From a virus: 36,344 bases of DNA. The stretch is from positions 1 to 36,344 of IMG/VR virus record IMGVR_UViG_3300017751_000074. The stretch is one strand, 5' to 3'. How positions within the stretch are numbered: position 1 is the stretch's first letter; each line of letters begins with the position of its first letter. The notes beneath the pieces were generated by a model. It searched no databases. It was not told the origin of the DNA and saw nothing but the letters and a program-made list of their open reading frames with translations. Both the position numbers and the translations under genes were made by a program. Of the stretch, positions 15,903 to 25,176 are shown piece after piece.

Positions 15903-18674
15903 CTACTTCTTCAGCAACAATGCAGCTTGAGTATGGTTCATCGGAACAACCCAATGTTCTACTGAATTTGTAGGATTGACTGCATAGAAACCATCATCAT
16001 CAGTTTGAATTGATACTGCATCAAGGAAATTATACTTATGATGCTTATATGGACCAAAGATTTTTAACCCGTATGTTCTACCTAGCATAGCAAATGCTGA
16101 TAACTTTTTATCTGTTCCGCCCGGATTTCCAGCTTCAATAATACTAGCAAAATTTTGTGTGTTGAAATTAGCATTATTATTTGCAAACCACGCATTCGCA
16201 TCATTTGTTTCACTTAAGTTGGCGGAAAAACCTGCTGTGTTTGCAGTCGTGGCTCCAAACTTACTATACATTCCACCAGCTGTCATTTTCATATTTCCTA
16301 CAGAAAGGATTGGTTCGTAAACAGAATAGTTTACTTGCTGTTCAGGAGTAGGATGAAATTCTTGGAACGAGTGTCTATCACTATCTCCAGAAGCAACTAA
16401 TGTATTACCATCATTAGAGTCGAGCATATTAGCTACCATAGGAATACCCGGACCATAAGATACTATCTTATGAACATCAGATTTTCCGGGAATATGTTCT
16501 GACAAAGAACCGATAGGTTGAAGACCTTTGTTATCTCCAAACATACCATGTCTAGAACCATAGAATACTTCATTCAAAGAATAACAGGTTTGAGCATTAA
16601 GATGCCCTACATATCCCATCCAACCCATATGAAGTCTTGTAGAAGAAAGATACTGTCTACCTGATTGTGGAGTTCCATATGCATCATGCTTATTAATAGA
16701 CTCAGCAGTTTCTAATTTACGTTGATCTGTATTACCAGAACCTCTAGGAGTTGATCCAGTTCCTAAAACTCTAGTTGGGTATTCAGTAAGCATAAACTGC
16801 GCACCGTCTGCACCATACCAGTGAAGTTCTTGACCTAATTCTGCACCATCACCAATCGCAACTGCTCCATTTGTTGCAGTATTCCATCCAGCATAAGTTG
16901 ATCCACCATAAGTGTTATTCTTTGAAACATTTTCAGTTTCTGTATTACCGCTAAAAGTTCTTACTATGAAGTTACCTAAGTTTTTGTCTCTAACATTAGA
17001 ATGGGATGAGTTAGAAGCAACACCCGCAGATGACAGTGATGTATTATGAGTAGAACTACTTGGTCCCATCATGATATTTCCAGAAATCTCAATTCTAGGA
17101 CGAGTCCCATCTACAACATCTGTAACAGTATGACCCAAATCTAATAAACTAGAACCATCACCTTTTTCTCCATATTCATCGTTTTGTTCGAAATCATGGT
17201 AAAACCCGTGATCAGCACGACGGTTAGCAGTATTAGCCATATCAACATAGCCGTTGGAGAACAAATTAACAGTGCTAATAAAGTTACCAAAGTTAGTGAG
17301 GGCATTACTAGTCGCAATTGTGCCAGCTGTATTTCTATATGTTGTGCCGTGCTGCATCACGGTAAGGGCCCTATGGGTATTCTGAGTGTTAGAAGACAGG
17401 TGAGAGACGTTGCCAGCGGTGTTGATGGTGCCGTCGCTTATTGAGTAAAAGTCAGCTGAATTAAACGAGTTTGGTGTTGCCATACCATTATTCATCAGCA
17501 AACTATGGGCATTAAACTTAACACCATTATGAATAAATTCATTTGTAGGAGCAGCTTCACCAAACTCTTTCTTATATTCAGATACCATCATTACTGTATT
17601 ATAAGGAGAGTTTAATTCAGGGTCTTGATCTTGTGCCTGATTTACAAACATAGCAAGATATCGAGCCTGCGCACCTTCAGAGTCTACACCTCTAAAGTTA
17701 TCTGTTCCATGTGAAGAGTCTACATTAGTGCTTACATTATCACCATCACCAAACATCCAAAGTGTAAAGTTTCCGTCAATGTTGAATGTAAGTTCGTTAA
17801 ACTGGTTTTTATAACTTAGGTCTTTATGTCCAAATCCTGTCTGTGCATATCTATCATAGTAGATATCATACAGCATAGCGTTTCCTCTAGGAAGAACCCC
17901 ATTTGCAGACTCAGTTGAAGCAATAATAGGTGAGTTACCATCCGCAGAAGTGTTGCCGTTTGCGGCTACTAATTTATTTAACTTACTAGTATTACCACCA
18001 AAACGAGTGCCATTCCAAATCTCAGATTGTGCTTCATATGCCAAAGAACCGTCTGTCTTACCATATCCATCAGCATCTGCCATGTTAATACCACCATTAA
18101 TTGCAGCAGAATCGACAAAGGCACTTGTTGAATCTAACATATTACCTAATACGGTAGAATTCCAGTCAGAGAACATATCCCATCTCATCACCAAAACATT
18201 GTCAGAAGATGTGTATCTTGGGTCTCTAGCAGTATCATCAAATTCATTATCTAAAAGAGTTTTCTCATCTCGTTCAAAGAGTTTAAGTCTCAGATATTTG
18301 TAGTTTTCATTTGAATCACCTGAAGTTCTTGGTGAAGTTCCATAATCGTAACATCTTGCTCTTAAGAACCCATAAACTGCACTATCATTATATCCAGCTG
18401 GATCAGCAATAATATCCGCAGAGGTTCCTACATTTTTAGAACCGCCATAGATACCGTCAAAACGTTCCCATCCAAGGGGTCTTGTTTTAGGATTAGATGC
18501 AGTGTCATCAATTTCAGTAGAAATTGCTCTCTGAATGATGTGCATCAAATCTTTTTTATCTTGAAGGGTAGCAGTTCCAGTTAGAGCGCCACCACCTGAC
18601 GGAGTAGTATCAATTTTAGCATTGATATACTTCACGTTATCACTTAAGTTAAAGGTGGAGGATAAAATTGACAT
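15903..18674 (-). CDS. Large unidentified virion-type protein (923 residues)
   Basis: I cannot assign this 923-residue protein to a family. It is rich in Asn, Asp, Ser, Gly and Tyr, nearly free of Cys, and has no signal peptide or membrane helix, which fits a beta-rich extracellular virion protein. Stretches worth searching are RPLGWERFDGIYGGSKNVGT near residue 65, LRARCYDYGTSP near 103, VLVMRWDMFSDW near 159, FNIDGNFTLWMFGDGDN near 295, and the end AMLGRTYGLKIFGPYKHHKY with SVEHWVVPMNHTQAALLLKK. The carboxyl 100 residues resemble the compact end domains of marine phage structural proteins. It is second in the unit driven by the 19287 promoter and sits before Gly-rich copy 2. A host-recognition or tail-decoration role is inferred from position. 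Confidence 0.72.
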   Translation of the reverse strand: MSILSSTFNLSDNVKYINAKIDTTPSGGGALTGTATLQDKKDLMHIIQRAISTEIDDTASNPKTRPLGWERFDGIYGGSKNVGTSADIIADPAGYNDSAVYGFLRARCYDYGTSPRTSGDSNENYKYLRLKLFERDEKTLLDNEFDDTARDPRYTSSDNVLVMRWDMFSDWNSTVLGNMLDSTSAFVDSAAINGGINMADADGYGKTDGSLAYEAQSEIWNGTRFGGNTSKLNKLVAANGNTSADGNSPIIASTESANGVLPRGNAMLYDIYYDRYAQTGFGHKDLSYKNQFNELTFNIDGNFTLWMFGDGDNVSTNVDSSHGTDNFRGVDSEGAQARYLAMFVNQAQDQDPELNSPYNTVMMVSEYKKEFGEAAPTNEFIHNGVKFNAHSLLMNNGMATPNSFNSADFYSISDGTINTAGNVSHLSSNTQNTHRALTVMQHGTTYRNTAGTIATSNALTNFGNFISTVNLFSNGYVDMANTANRRADHGFYHDFEQNDEYGEKGDGSSLLDLGHTVTDVVDGTRPRIEISGNIMMGPSSSTHNTSLSSAGVASNSSHSNVRDKNLGNFIVRTFSGNTETENVSKNNTYGGSTYAGWNTATNGAVAIGDGAELGQELHWYGADGAQFMLTEYPTRVLGTGSTPRGSGNTDQRKLETAESINKHDAYGTPQSGRQYLSSTRLHMGWMGYVGHLNAQTCYSLNEVFYGSRHGMFGDNKGLQPIGSLSEHIPGKSDVHKIVSYGPGIPMVANMLDSNDGNTLVASGDSDRHSFQEFHPTPEQQVNYSVYEPILSVGNMKMTAGGMYSKFGATTANTAGFSANLSETNDANAWFANNNANFNTQNFASIIEAGNPGGTDKKLSAFAMLGRTYGLKIFGPYKHHKYNFLDAVSIQTDDDGFYAVNPTNSVEHWVVPMNHTQAALLLKK

Positions 18675-18693
18675 TATTTCTAACCTTTTATTA

Positions 18694-19239
18694 TTATGTT
18701 GAGTAGAATATTTCTACTGTTAAATCTTGGTGAGTAGTGCTACTATTGATATTATTAATATCCATTCTAATAGTATCACTAGAAGTTACTGAAGTTGCAG
18801 TAGCAAACGCTGAAGAAAATGTTGTCTGCCCTGTAGGAATTGTAAATGTTTCTAATGGTGTTCCATTTTTATTTATCTCAAAAACAATATCACCATTACC
18901 TGCTGCTCCTAATGTAGCATCTAATCTTTTAATAGTAATTGTAGATTGTGGAGAATATGTAGATGTTCCTGTTCCTACTGCAAACTGTCCAGGCTGGACA
19001 ATAGCAAATGCGTCCAACTCTTCAATAGCAGGAAGAAACTCTGTTCCGTTCCAAATCTCTAATCTATTTTGGGAAGTATCAAAGAATAATTCACCTGAGT
19101 CAGCACCAGCAGAAACACTAGGTGCGCCATTGGACGAATCCATAGATGCTTTAATTCTTGTAATGCCAGAACCATTACCTGCAATAGTTCCGCCGACTTG
19201 TAAGCCATTTTTGACTTTAAAGTCCTGATCATTCGCCAA
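18694..19239 (-). CDS. Small fibre-type protein (181 residues)
   Basis: The amino end DFKVKNGLQVGGTIAGNGSG is the short beta repeat typical of marine T4-like tail fibre proteins. Residues 40-75 contain SGELFFDTSQNRLEIWNGTE, another common fibre motif. The last 85 residues (FTIPTGQTTFSSAFATATSV, ending VEIFYST) look like a small beta-sandwich. The start is a TTG (19239-19237) seven bases after GGAGA; no in-frame ATG is better placed. It is the first gene after a consensus late promoter 41 bases upstream and is followed by the 923-residue protein. It is probably a virion protein attached to fibre or baseplate; its exact role is unknown. Confidence 0.78.
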   Translation of the reverse strand: MANDQDFKVKNGLQVGGTIAGNGSGITRIKASMDSSNGAPSVSAGADSGELFFDTSQNRLEIWNGTEFLPAIEELDAFAIVQPGQFAVGTGTSTYSPQSTITIKRLDATLGAAGNGDIVFEINKNGTPLETFTIPTGQTTFSSAFATATSVTSSDTIRMDINNINSSTTHQDLTVEIFYST

Positions 19240-19279
19240 GGTTCACTCTCCCCAATAGGCACATATTCGATTATATCTT

Positions 19280-19287
19280 TATTTATA
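19280..19287 (-). promoter_or_regulatory. T4-type late promoter for the 181-residue / 923-residue / Gly-rich copy 2 / copy B unit
   Basis: TATAAATA on the minus strand, followed by AAGATATAATCG, 41 bases before the TTG start of the small fibre-type gene. It lies in the spacer just before the stop of the 1017-residue fibre gene. Exact match to the T4 octamer. Confidence 0.85.
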
Positions 19288-19291
19288 CAAA

Positions 19292-22200
19292 TTAATCAAT
19301 CAATAATAATTTCATAACTTTAAATGTAGTTGGATTAGTTGATACTGGAGTTGCTAATAATCTTACATTTCCACCATTAATATCTACGTCATAGGTTGCT
19401 AACGCAGAACTAGTTGCTACCTGACCATATTCTGTTGCCACAGCTGTTGTGCCGTTGTGTGTAATAAGAAGTTCACTAATATATCTATTAGACTCATCTT
19501 TAGCGGTAACTACTAACTTAGCACCAGAGAAAGTAGCAGCAGTAAATGTTGCAATAGATGTTTGACTTATAGATGATGTTTGTCCACTATCAGTATCAAT
19601 TGCCATATGACCATTAGCATCTAGTGTAGCAGCAGGAGAAGCAGTGCCGATACCAACCCTGTTGTTTGCAGCATCAACAAAAAGTGTATCAGTGTCTACT
19701 GTTAAATCGCCGTTAATAGTAGCACTATCTGTAGTAATACTACCTGTTACGTCAACACCAGTGCTACTAGTTTCAAACTTCTTAACATTATCATGATATA
19801 ATTCTACAGCCCCATTAACCTTAAATGCTGCCATTTGTTCGCTGTTATTGTACTGCATAATCTTTACAGAACCATTACCACGAAGTCTTAAATCACCAGT
19901 TCCACGATCATCAACATAACTGTGACTACCATCATGGTAAATTTCAAGATCAGCACCAGTACCCATCTTAATCTTAGAATTGTCTGGCATAACAATATTA
20001 TCTGAGTCACTGAAAGTAATATCACCATTGACAGTAATATCACCAGCTACTTCAATACCATCTACTTTAGTCGAAAGCTTATTTGTACCATAGTGAGAAA
20101 GAATTGTTTCACCGGTAGAACCATCGGCTCTAACATATTCAGTTATATCGCCGGCGCCATCATCAGAATAAATGATAACATCATTATCATCTTTTCTCTG
20201 AATAATTTGTAAAGCACCAACATAGTTGTTGATTTGGCTATTAGTGCCATTATGTAAGATTTGAAGGTCAGCGCCAGTACCCATCTTAATCTTGGAATTG
20301 TCTGGCATGACAATATCACCTGTTACTTCAATAGACCTATTAAAGTCCCATCTATCAGTAGCACCATCATATGTAATAGTTGGATTAGATGCGTATGTTC
20401 CTACTGTAATACCAGCTCCAGTTGCTTGAGCTGCATTTATCGCAGAGTCTGCTAGAACAATATTCTTGTCACTGATAGAAAGATTTACAGAATTAATAGT
20501 AGTAGTTGTGCCATTGATCTGAAGGTCGCCTAAGATAACCAATGTTCCAGCACTATCTTCAGGATGTGGATCAATGAACATATTTCCAGAAGAAGTACTG
20601 CTGATAGTATTACCATCAATACGAATATTGTCAATATCTAACTGAGTGAGTCCAGCAAGTGTGGTAGAAGTTGCACCAAGTGCAATATTAGTAGAACCTA
20701 CAGTTAAAGAACTGTTTTCTAATTTAGTATTAGTGATACCACCGTCTTTTACTCTAACTGCACCAGAACCATCAGTAGCAGAAAGTTCAATTGTAGAACC
20801 ATCAACGGTAACTTCAATCTCATCTGCATTAGCAGTGATACCATCACCACCGACAACATTTAATGTTCTGTCAGACGCTATTGTACCACCACCAGTTAAT
20901 CCAGCACCAGCTGTGATACTAACACTAGAATGGTCAATATGTTCGTTTAGAACAAATCCAGAAAGGTTGTCATGAACAATATCGCCATCAGTAGTTGTAA
21001 ACGCACCTGTTCCGTTGTTATAGGTTATTCCAGTTCCACCACTAAACATAGCACGAACATTAGCAGAGTCAATATCAATTGTAACATCAGATGCAATGTT
21101 TCCACCGCCAGTTAAACCCTTACCAGCATTAATATTAACACTAGAATGGTCAATATGTTCGTTTGCAACGAAACCAAAGAAATCATCATGGTTAAAGTAT
21201 GCATAAAGATCAGCAGAGTCAATCTCTACAGTAACAGTATTACCTGAAGCAATAGTATCAATACCAACCCCAGCAGCAATCTCTAAAGAAGAGTCCAAAA
21301 GGTTGATTGAACCTGTTCCAGTCTCTGCTATTGTATTCAATACAGTTGCAACTGTAATTGTTCCTGCACTGTCAACAAAACCAGAACCATCTACAGTAAT
21401 TACAGGAATAGCAGAACCAGAACCATATGTTCCAGCTATTACTGTAGTATTTCTTCTTGTGATATTATTAGCAGAAAGACTATCATCAATAAACAAAGTT
21501 CCTGCCATACTGTCATCTTGGTCAGAACGTAGGAACTGTATACTCTGTAAACCGTCTAAGGTATCAGCGTCAATACCTGTTACAGATTTAATATAATCAG
21601 AATCTGCTCTTGCCCTAACATAGTCAGAATCGACTTTAGAAAGAATGTCGGAATCAACTCTATCGGTTGTGTAGTAGAGGTTTGATGAACCTTCAGAAAG
21701 ACTATCAGTATCAAAAGGAGCCAGACCTAATTGAACCGGGAATGACGCCACATCAGTAGTAAGTGTAATAATACCAGTGATATTATTGAATGACATACTA
21801 TCAACAGTATCACCAAGAGATGTAGTAGGAGTAACAAGACCGATACTATCAACTTGACCAAAACTATCTACGCTGATTACAGGAATTTTGTTAGCAGCAC
21901 CATAGGTTCCTGATACAACTCCACTTGCAGGAGTAGAAAATCTACCTAAACTAGAATTATAACTAATATTTCCTTCAGCTGAAAATAGACTTTTAATACT
22001 AGAAGAATCTAGAGAATTAAGAGCTAAAGTAATAGACGCATCTAAATCATCCAATACTTCACTGAGTGTAGTACCATCAGCATTTGCTAATCCAGAAGGA
22101 TCAATAGAAAAAGTTGTTTCATCACCACTTACACTATCTGCATTGACAATAAAACCATTATTAAGGTTTAGGAATAAACGTGTTCCATCAGCTAAAGATG

Positions 22201-22345
22201 CAAGAACATAACGGTCAGAATCTGGATTGCCGAGATTTGGTTCGGCATTATCAAGACTTAAGAAGTCACTTCTTCTAGTGTCTAAACTAGTTCCACTCTT
22301 AGTCTTTACTCGACCGCTAAGAAGTCTTGAATCATTTTTAGCCAT
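19292..22345 (-). CDS. Long modular tail-fibre-like protein (1017 residues)
   Basis: This virion protein is built from beta-rich repeats. After the amino domain, short DSD-rich repeats (VDSDILSKVDSDYVRARADS) lead into DADTLDGLQSIQFLRSDQDD near residue 255, a well-known fibre module. Next come two copies of NEHIDHSS...AGxGLTGGG separated by 72 residues. A GTTTTINSVNLSISDKNIVL module follows near 610, then two copies of MPDNSKIKMGTGADL with LQILHNG / LEIYHDG. The next repeat is NRVGIGTASPAATLD near 905. The last 90 residues, ending TFKVMKLLLID, form a probable compact tip. The ATG overlaps the stop of the 111-residue gene by eight bases. It is third in the unit starting at 25220. Confidence 0.82.
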   Translation of the reverse strand: MAKNDSRLLSGRVKTKSGTSLDTRRSDFLSLDNAEPNLGNPDSDRYVLASLADGTRLFLNLNNGFIVNADSVSGDETTFSIDPSGLANADGTTLSEVLDDLDASITLALNSLDSSSIKSLFSAEGNISYNSSLGRFSTPASGVVSGTYGAANKIPVISVDSFGQVDSIGLVTPTTSLGDTVDSMSFNNITGIITLTTDVASFPVQLGLAPFDTDSLSEGSSNLYYTTDRVDSDILSKVDSDYVRARADSDYIKSVTGIDADTLDGLQSIQFLRSDQDDSMAGTLFIDDSLSANNITRRNTTVIAGTYGSGSAIPVITVDGSGFVDSAGTITVATVLNTIAETGTGSINLLDSSLEIAAGVGIDTIASGNTVTVEIDSADLYAYFNHDDFFGFVANEHIDHSSVNINAGKGLTGGGNIASDVTIDIDSANVRAMFSGGTGITYNNGTGAFTTTDGDIVHDNLSGFVLNEHIDHSSVSITAGAGLTGGGTIASDRTLNVVGGDGITANADEIEVTVDGSTIELSATDGSGAVRVKDGGITNTKLENSSLTVGSTNIALGATSTTLAGLTQLDIDNIRIDGNTISSTSSGNMFIDPHPEDSAGTLVILGDLQINGTTTTINSVNLSISDKNIVLADSAINAAQATGAGITVGTYASNPTITYDGATDRWDFNRSIEVTGDIVMPDNSKIKMGTGADLQILHNGTNSQINNYVGALQIIQRKDDNDVIIYSDDGAGDITEYVRADGSTGETILSHYGTNKLSTKVDGIEVAGDITVNGDITFSDSDNIVMPDNSKIKMGTGADLEIYHDGSHSYVDDRGTGDLRLRGNGSVKIMQYNNSEQMAAFKVNGAVELYHDNVKKFETSSTGVDVTGSITTDSATINGDLTVDTDTLFVDAANNRVGIGTASPAATLDANGHMAIDTDSGQTSSISQTSIATFTAATFSGAKLVVTAKDESNRYISELLITHNGTTAVATEYGQVATSSALATYDVDINGGNVRLLATPVSTNPTTFKVMKLLLID
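19956..20316 (-). repeat. Two 43-base near-identical direct repeats inside the 1017-residue fibre gene
   Basis: Bases 19956-19998 and 20274-20316 agree at 41 of 43 positions by eye, both differences being synonymous A/G changes. They encode the twice-used segment around MPDNSKIKMGTGADL, 106 codons apart. Such repeats are sites where the fibre could gain or lose a module by recombination. Confidence 0.85.
20921..21164 (-). repeat. 28-base exact direct repeat inside the 1017-residue fibre gene
   Basis: The same 28 bases occur at 20921-20948 and 21137-21164, 216 bases (72 codons) apart. They encode the NEHIDHSSV segment of two adjacent beta modules. Exact identity at DNA level across a coding repeat suggests recent duplication or gene conversion. 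Confidence 0.9.
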
Positions 22346-22673
22346 TGAGCGATTCCAGTATACCCATTACTAGTTTTAATTTATTATCTTTATCAGAAAC
22401 CATTTTAAGTACACCATTTGACTGGATTACCAACTTTCCTACAGAACCATTTGCTGTATCACTAGCAGGAATATCAAACTGATAAAGTAGTTCAACACCT
22501 GTTGCACTAGCAGAATCATGATAGGTAAAGGTCAAGTTAGCATCAGAGTCTGACGCATTAGCAATCTGTGTGGACAATACAATACCAGTATAGTTTGCTG
22601 GTGCAGCATAGATTGTCTGGTTGCTTGTGTCAATAGTTTTTGTTATAGTTTTGAATACATTTAGTTCAGCCAT
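22338..22673 (-). CDS. Small beta-rich virion-type protein (111 residues)
   Basis: This 111-residue protein alternates polar and hydrophobic residues in strands: FKTITKTIDTSNQTIYAAPA, YTGIVLSTQIAN, DANLTFTYHDS, ELLYQFDIPASDTANG, GKLVIQSNGVLKMVS, KLKLVMGILE. It looks like a single beta-sandwich domain, of the sort marine T4-like phages carry between fibre genes. It has no signal peptide or membrane helix. It follows the 815-residue beta-helix gene by two bases and overlaps the next fibre gene by eight, so all three are likely made together and could form one fibre complex (inference). Confidence 0.75.
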   Translation of the reverse strand: MAELNVFKTITKTIDTSNQTIYAAPANYTGIVLSTQIANASDSDANLTFTYHDSASATGVELLYQFDIPASDTANGSVGKLVIQSNGVLKMVSDKDNKLKLVMGILESLNG

Positions 22674-22675
22674 GT

Positions 22676-25123
22676 TTAGTCCTCAAGTGCGAGTGAGAAT
22701 GGAGTTACACGGGCAAAAAGACTTCTATCAAATGCTTGCCCTTCAATAGTTCCGGTTGATCTTTGAATAAGGAAGTCTTCTCCAACTCTAAAGTCACCCT
22801 TTTGGTCTGTGCTAGTTACAAAGCAAAGTCCAGCTCTGTCTGAGTCTTGAACTACTTCATCTGTTTGGTTAGGAACACCACCACGATACGGGAATGCAGT
22901 TCTTACGTCTGTGCCTGTTCCAATCCACTCAAATGTGTGTCCAGAAGAAGATAATGCACTTCTTTGGTGGAATGTAGCAGAGTCATTATCTGATAAATTA
23001 ATATCAGGTGCTTCCTGAAGTTTAATTGAACCTAATCCAGTATCAGAATCATAAGAAGCAGAATCTACAGTATAGTAAAGTGGGTCAGAAGAGAACTTGA
23101 TAGCATCTGAGATATTTGGTCTCTTGGTTAAGTTCTTAAGTGTAATGATATTATCAATCTGGTCCTGATTGTTATCTACAGAAGCTTCATATAACTTTGG
23201 AGTTACACCAGTTGCTTTCAATCCAATATTACCAAAAGAACTGTTAGAGTTTGTAATAGAAGCAAATCCACCATTCTCTGCCAAGAACCCTACATCACAA
23301 TATACTGTAAAGACTGATACTAACTGACAGTATCCTCTATTGAGAAGATATACACCCTTACCACCTTGGTTAATCTGTGTAAAGGAGTCTACAACAATAG
23401 AACGAATGCCACCTACCTTAGAACCATCATTACGAATACCATCACCACCTTGTGCTGGTTTAGCAGCATCAGCAGCATCAGGATAGACATATGTTCCATC
23501 ATCATTTCTAGATAAGTCTGGTCCAGTAATAGATGTGCAGTTACGAATATATGGAGAGTTTACAATAATGTTAGAAGCAGAGTCTCCTGCTGGATTCCAT
23601 GCAATAACAGCAGCTGGTTGTAAATGGTCTCTAAATGTAATGTCTGAAATATATCCATTATTATTTACATAGAACATATCAGAAGTTTTGTTTTTAGGAC
23701 GAACACTAGTATTCTTCAGGTTGTCTCCAATAATAGATACGTTCTTTGGAACTTCTACTGGATTGTTAATAGTATAATCACCAGTCTTCAAGTAAATTGT
23801 AGATGCAATCTCAGGAGCATCAAGAACATCTACATATCTGTCACCAATACCAAACAATAATGGGTATTCACTATCTACCAAATCAATAACATTATTAATA
23901 ATAGTAGTCTTGTTTGTTCCAATAGCATCAAACGAAGTCTTTAATGCTGCTGTGTCAAGACCAGCACTACTAAAGGTAACTCTACTATCTAAGTCAGGTG
24001 TAATTCTAGAAGCAGGGAGTGACGACACACCATTTTTGATTACATTACCAATCATAGTAGTAGACGCAGAAAGTTCATCAATCTTTAACTGTCTAGGAGA
24101 AAGTCCAGTAGTATTTTGTGTGGTAGTATAATTCCCCCCCGAGCCAGACAACACCACCGCACTGTCCTTTAGAACCCCTTCTAGGACCACTGCCATTCTA
24201 TCATAGGCAGCAGCAGTTTCTGTCTTTTGGTAGGCAGGAATCTGTGCGCCATTATGGAAGAAGAAGTTAGCATTATCATAGGCACCAGCATTACCAAGAT
24301 AGGTTGCATCATAGGCAAGTGCTTCTACAGCAAATCTAATGTCTCTTTTACATTTTGCACTATCATAGGAAATATCATAGGTTGCTTTTACAAACTCGTT
24401 TACTTCTTCAGAAATAAAGACTTTGTTGTTTAAGAGTTTAACTTTTGACCTAGATGCATCATCTTCTGTTTGAGAAGAGTCATAGTAGGTAGAAGCATTT
24501 GTAGGAGTAGGATATTGTGCAGCTGCTAGAGCATCAGCATTATTTCTACCATTTTGAATAATGTCTTTGACTTCATCAAAATATGCATCTGATCTAGAAA
24601 GAGAAGTAGCATCACCACTAATAGCAGAAAGGTCATTTACAAGGTCTTTGGTTGCATCAATACTGAATAATACTTCAGTAATACCTTTAGTATATGATCC
24701 TGCTCTACCTTGGAATACTTGGTTAAACTTTGTTCCAAGTGCTACATCATATTTTGCAGCATCAATATAAAGACCTAAATCTCTGCGAGTTTTATTTTCT
24801 AATACAGAACCTTCTGCACCATCAGAATCAAGTCCAGCAGCACCTCTGCGTTCTGCTGCTACTGTTAATGCTTTATCGAGTGTAAGGAATGCACGGTCAA
24901 TGCTTGTTCCAGCATTACTATCATTACCGCTTTTGGAAACATAGAAAACGTTCTCAGCAACTGCTGCCCCGCCTAGTTCAATAATAGACAGCTCACCGTT
25001 CTTATCTCTCTTAAAGAACATCTTGCCATCATGCGTGTTGATGGCTACTTCGCCTAAATCTAACTGTGAGGTATTCGGTTTGTTACCAGATACAGCACTG
25101 CGGCGTAACTTAATAGTTGACAT
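22676..25123 (-). CDS. Beta-helix tail fibre/spike-like protein with Mtd_N-like start (815 residues)
   Basis: The start TIKLRRSAVSGNKPNTSQLD, then LGEVAINTHDGKMFFKRD, resembles the Mtd_N-type amino domain of phage tropism proteins, which anchors fibres to the tail. FYVSKSGNDSNAGTSIDRAF near residue 85 is the usual opening of right-handed beta-helix proteins. The helix itself spans about residues 435-640, with ladders such as VEVPKNVSIIGDNLKNTSVR, YISDITFRD, and GGKGVYLLNRGYCQLVSVFT. No obvious catalytic Asp/Glu pair of a depolymerase stands out. It is first in its unit, with a 5' leader of roughly 85 bases holding hairpins. A short patch of unusual codons and a G7 run lies near 24134-24190. 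Confidence 0.83.
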   Translation of the reverse strand: MSTIKLRRSAVSGNKPNTSQLDLGEVAINTHDGKMFFKRDKNGELSIIELGGAAVAENVFYVSKSGNDSNAGTSIDRAFLTLDKALTVAAERRGAAGLDSDGAEGSVLENKTRRDLGLYIDAAKYDVALGTKFNQVFQGRAGSYTKGITEVLFSIDATKDLVNDLSAISGDATSLSRSDAYFDEVKDIIQNGRNNADALAAAQYPTPTNASTYYDSSQTEDDASRSKVKLLNNKVFISEEVNEFVKATYDISYDSAKCKRDIRFAVEALAYDATYLGNAGAYDNANFFFHNGAQIPAYQKTETAAAYDRMAVVLEGVLKDSAVVLSGSGGNYTTTQNTTGLSPRQLKIDELSASTTMIGNVIKNGVSSLPASRITPDLDSRVTFSSAGLDTAALKTSFDAIGTNKTTIINNVIDLVDSEYPLLFGIGDRYVDVLDAPEIASTIYLKTGDYTINNPVEVPKNVSIIGDNLKNTSVRPKNKTSDMFYVNNNGYISDITFRDHLQPAAVIAWNPAGDSASNIIVNSPYIRNCTSITGPDLSRNDDGTYVYPDAADAAKPAQGGDGIRNDGSKVGGIRSIVVDSFTQINQGGKGVYLLNRGYCQLVSVFTVYCDVGFLAENGGFASITNSNSSFGNIGLKATGVTPKLYEASVDNNQDQIDNIITLKNLTKRPNISDAIKFSSDPLYYTVDSASYDSDTGLGSIKLQEAPDINLSDNDSATFHQRSALSSSGHTFEWIGTGTDVRTAFPYRGGVPNQTDEVVQDSDRAGLCFVTSTDQKGDFRVGEDFLIQRSTGTIEGQAFDRSLFARVTPFSLALED

Positions 25124-25144
25124 TACGTCTCCAACCCTACATTC

Positions 25145-25158
25145 GACTTATATAAGTC
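25145..25158. repeat. 14-base palindrome in the leader of the beta-helix fibre gene
   Basis: GACTTATATAAGTC is a perfect inverted repeat located 22 bases before the start codon. It could be a short hairpin near the ribosome site or a protein-binding site. Nothing more can be said from sequence. Confidence 0.6.
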
Positions 25159-25176
25159 TCAAATTTTTTATATTAG

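Noticed and set aside
18870-18877. GATAAATA on the minus strand as another late promoter
   Set aside because: It lies well inside the 181-residue coding region, far from any start, and is only the variant octamer, so it is probably chance in AT-rich DNA.
22676-25123. Depolymerase or lyase activity for the beta-helix protein
   Set aside because: The fold pattern is seen, but no catalytic residue set could be picked out, so an enzyme call is not supported.
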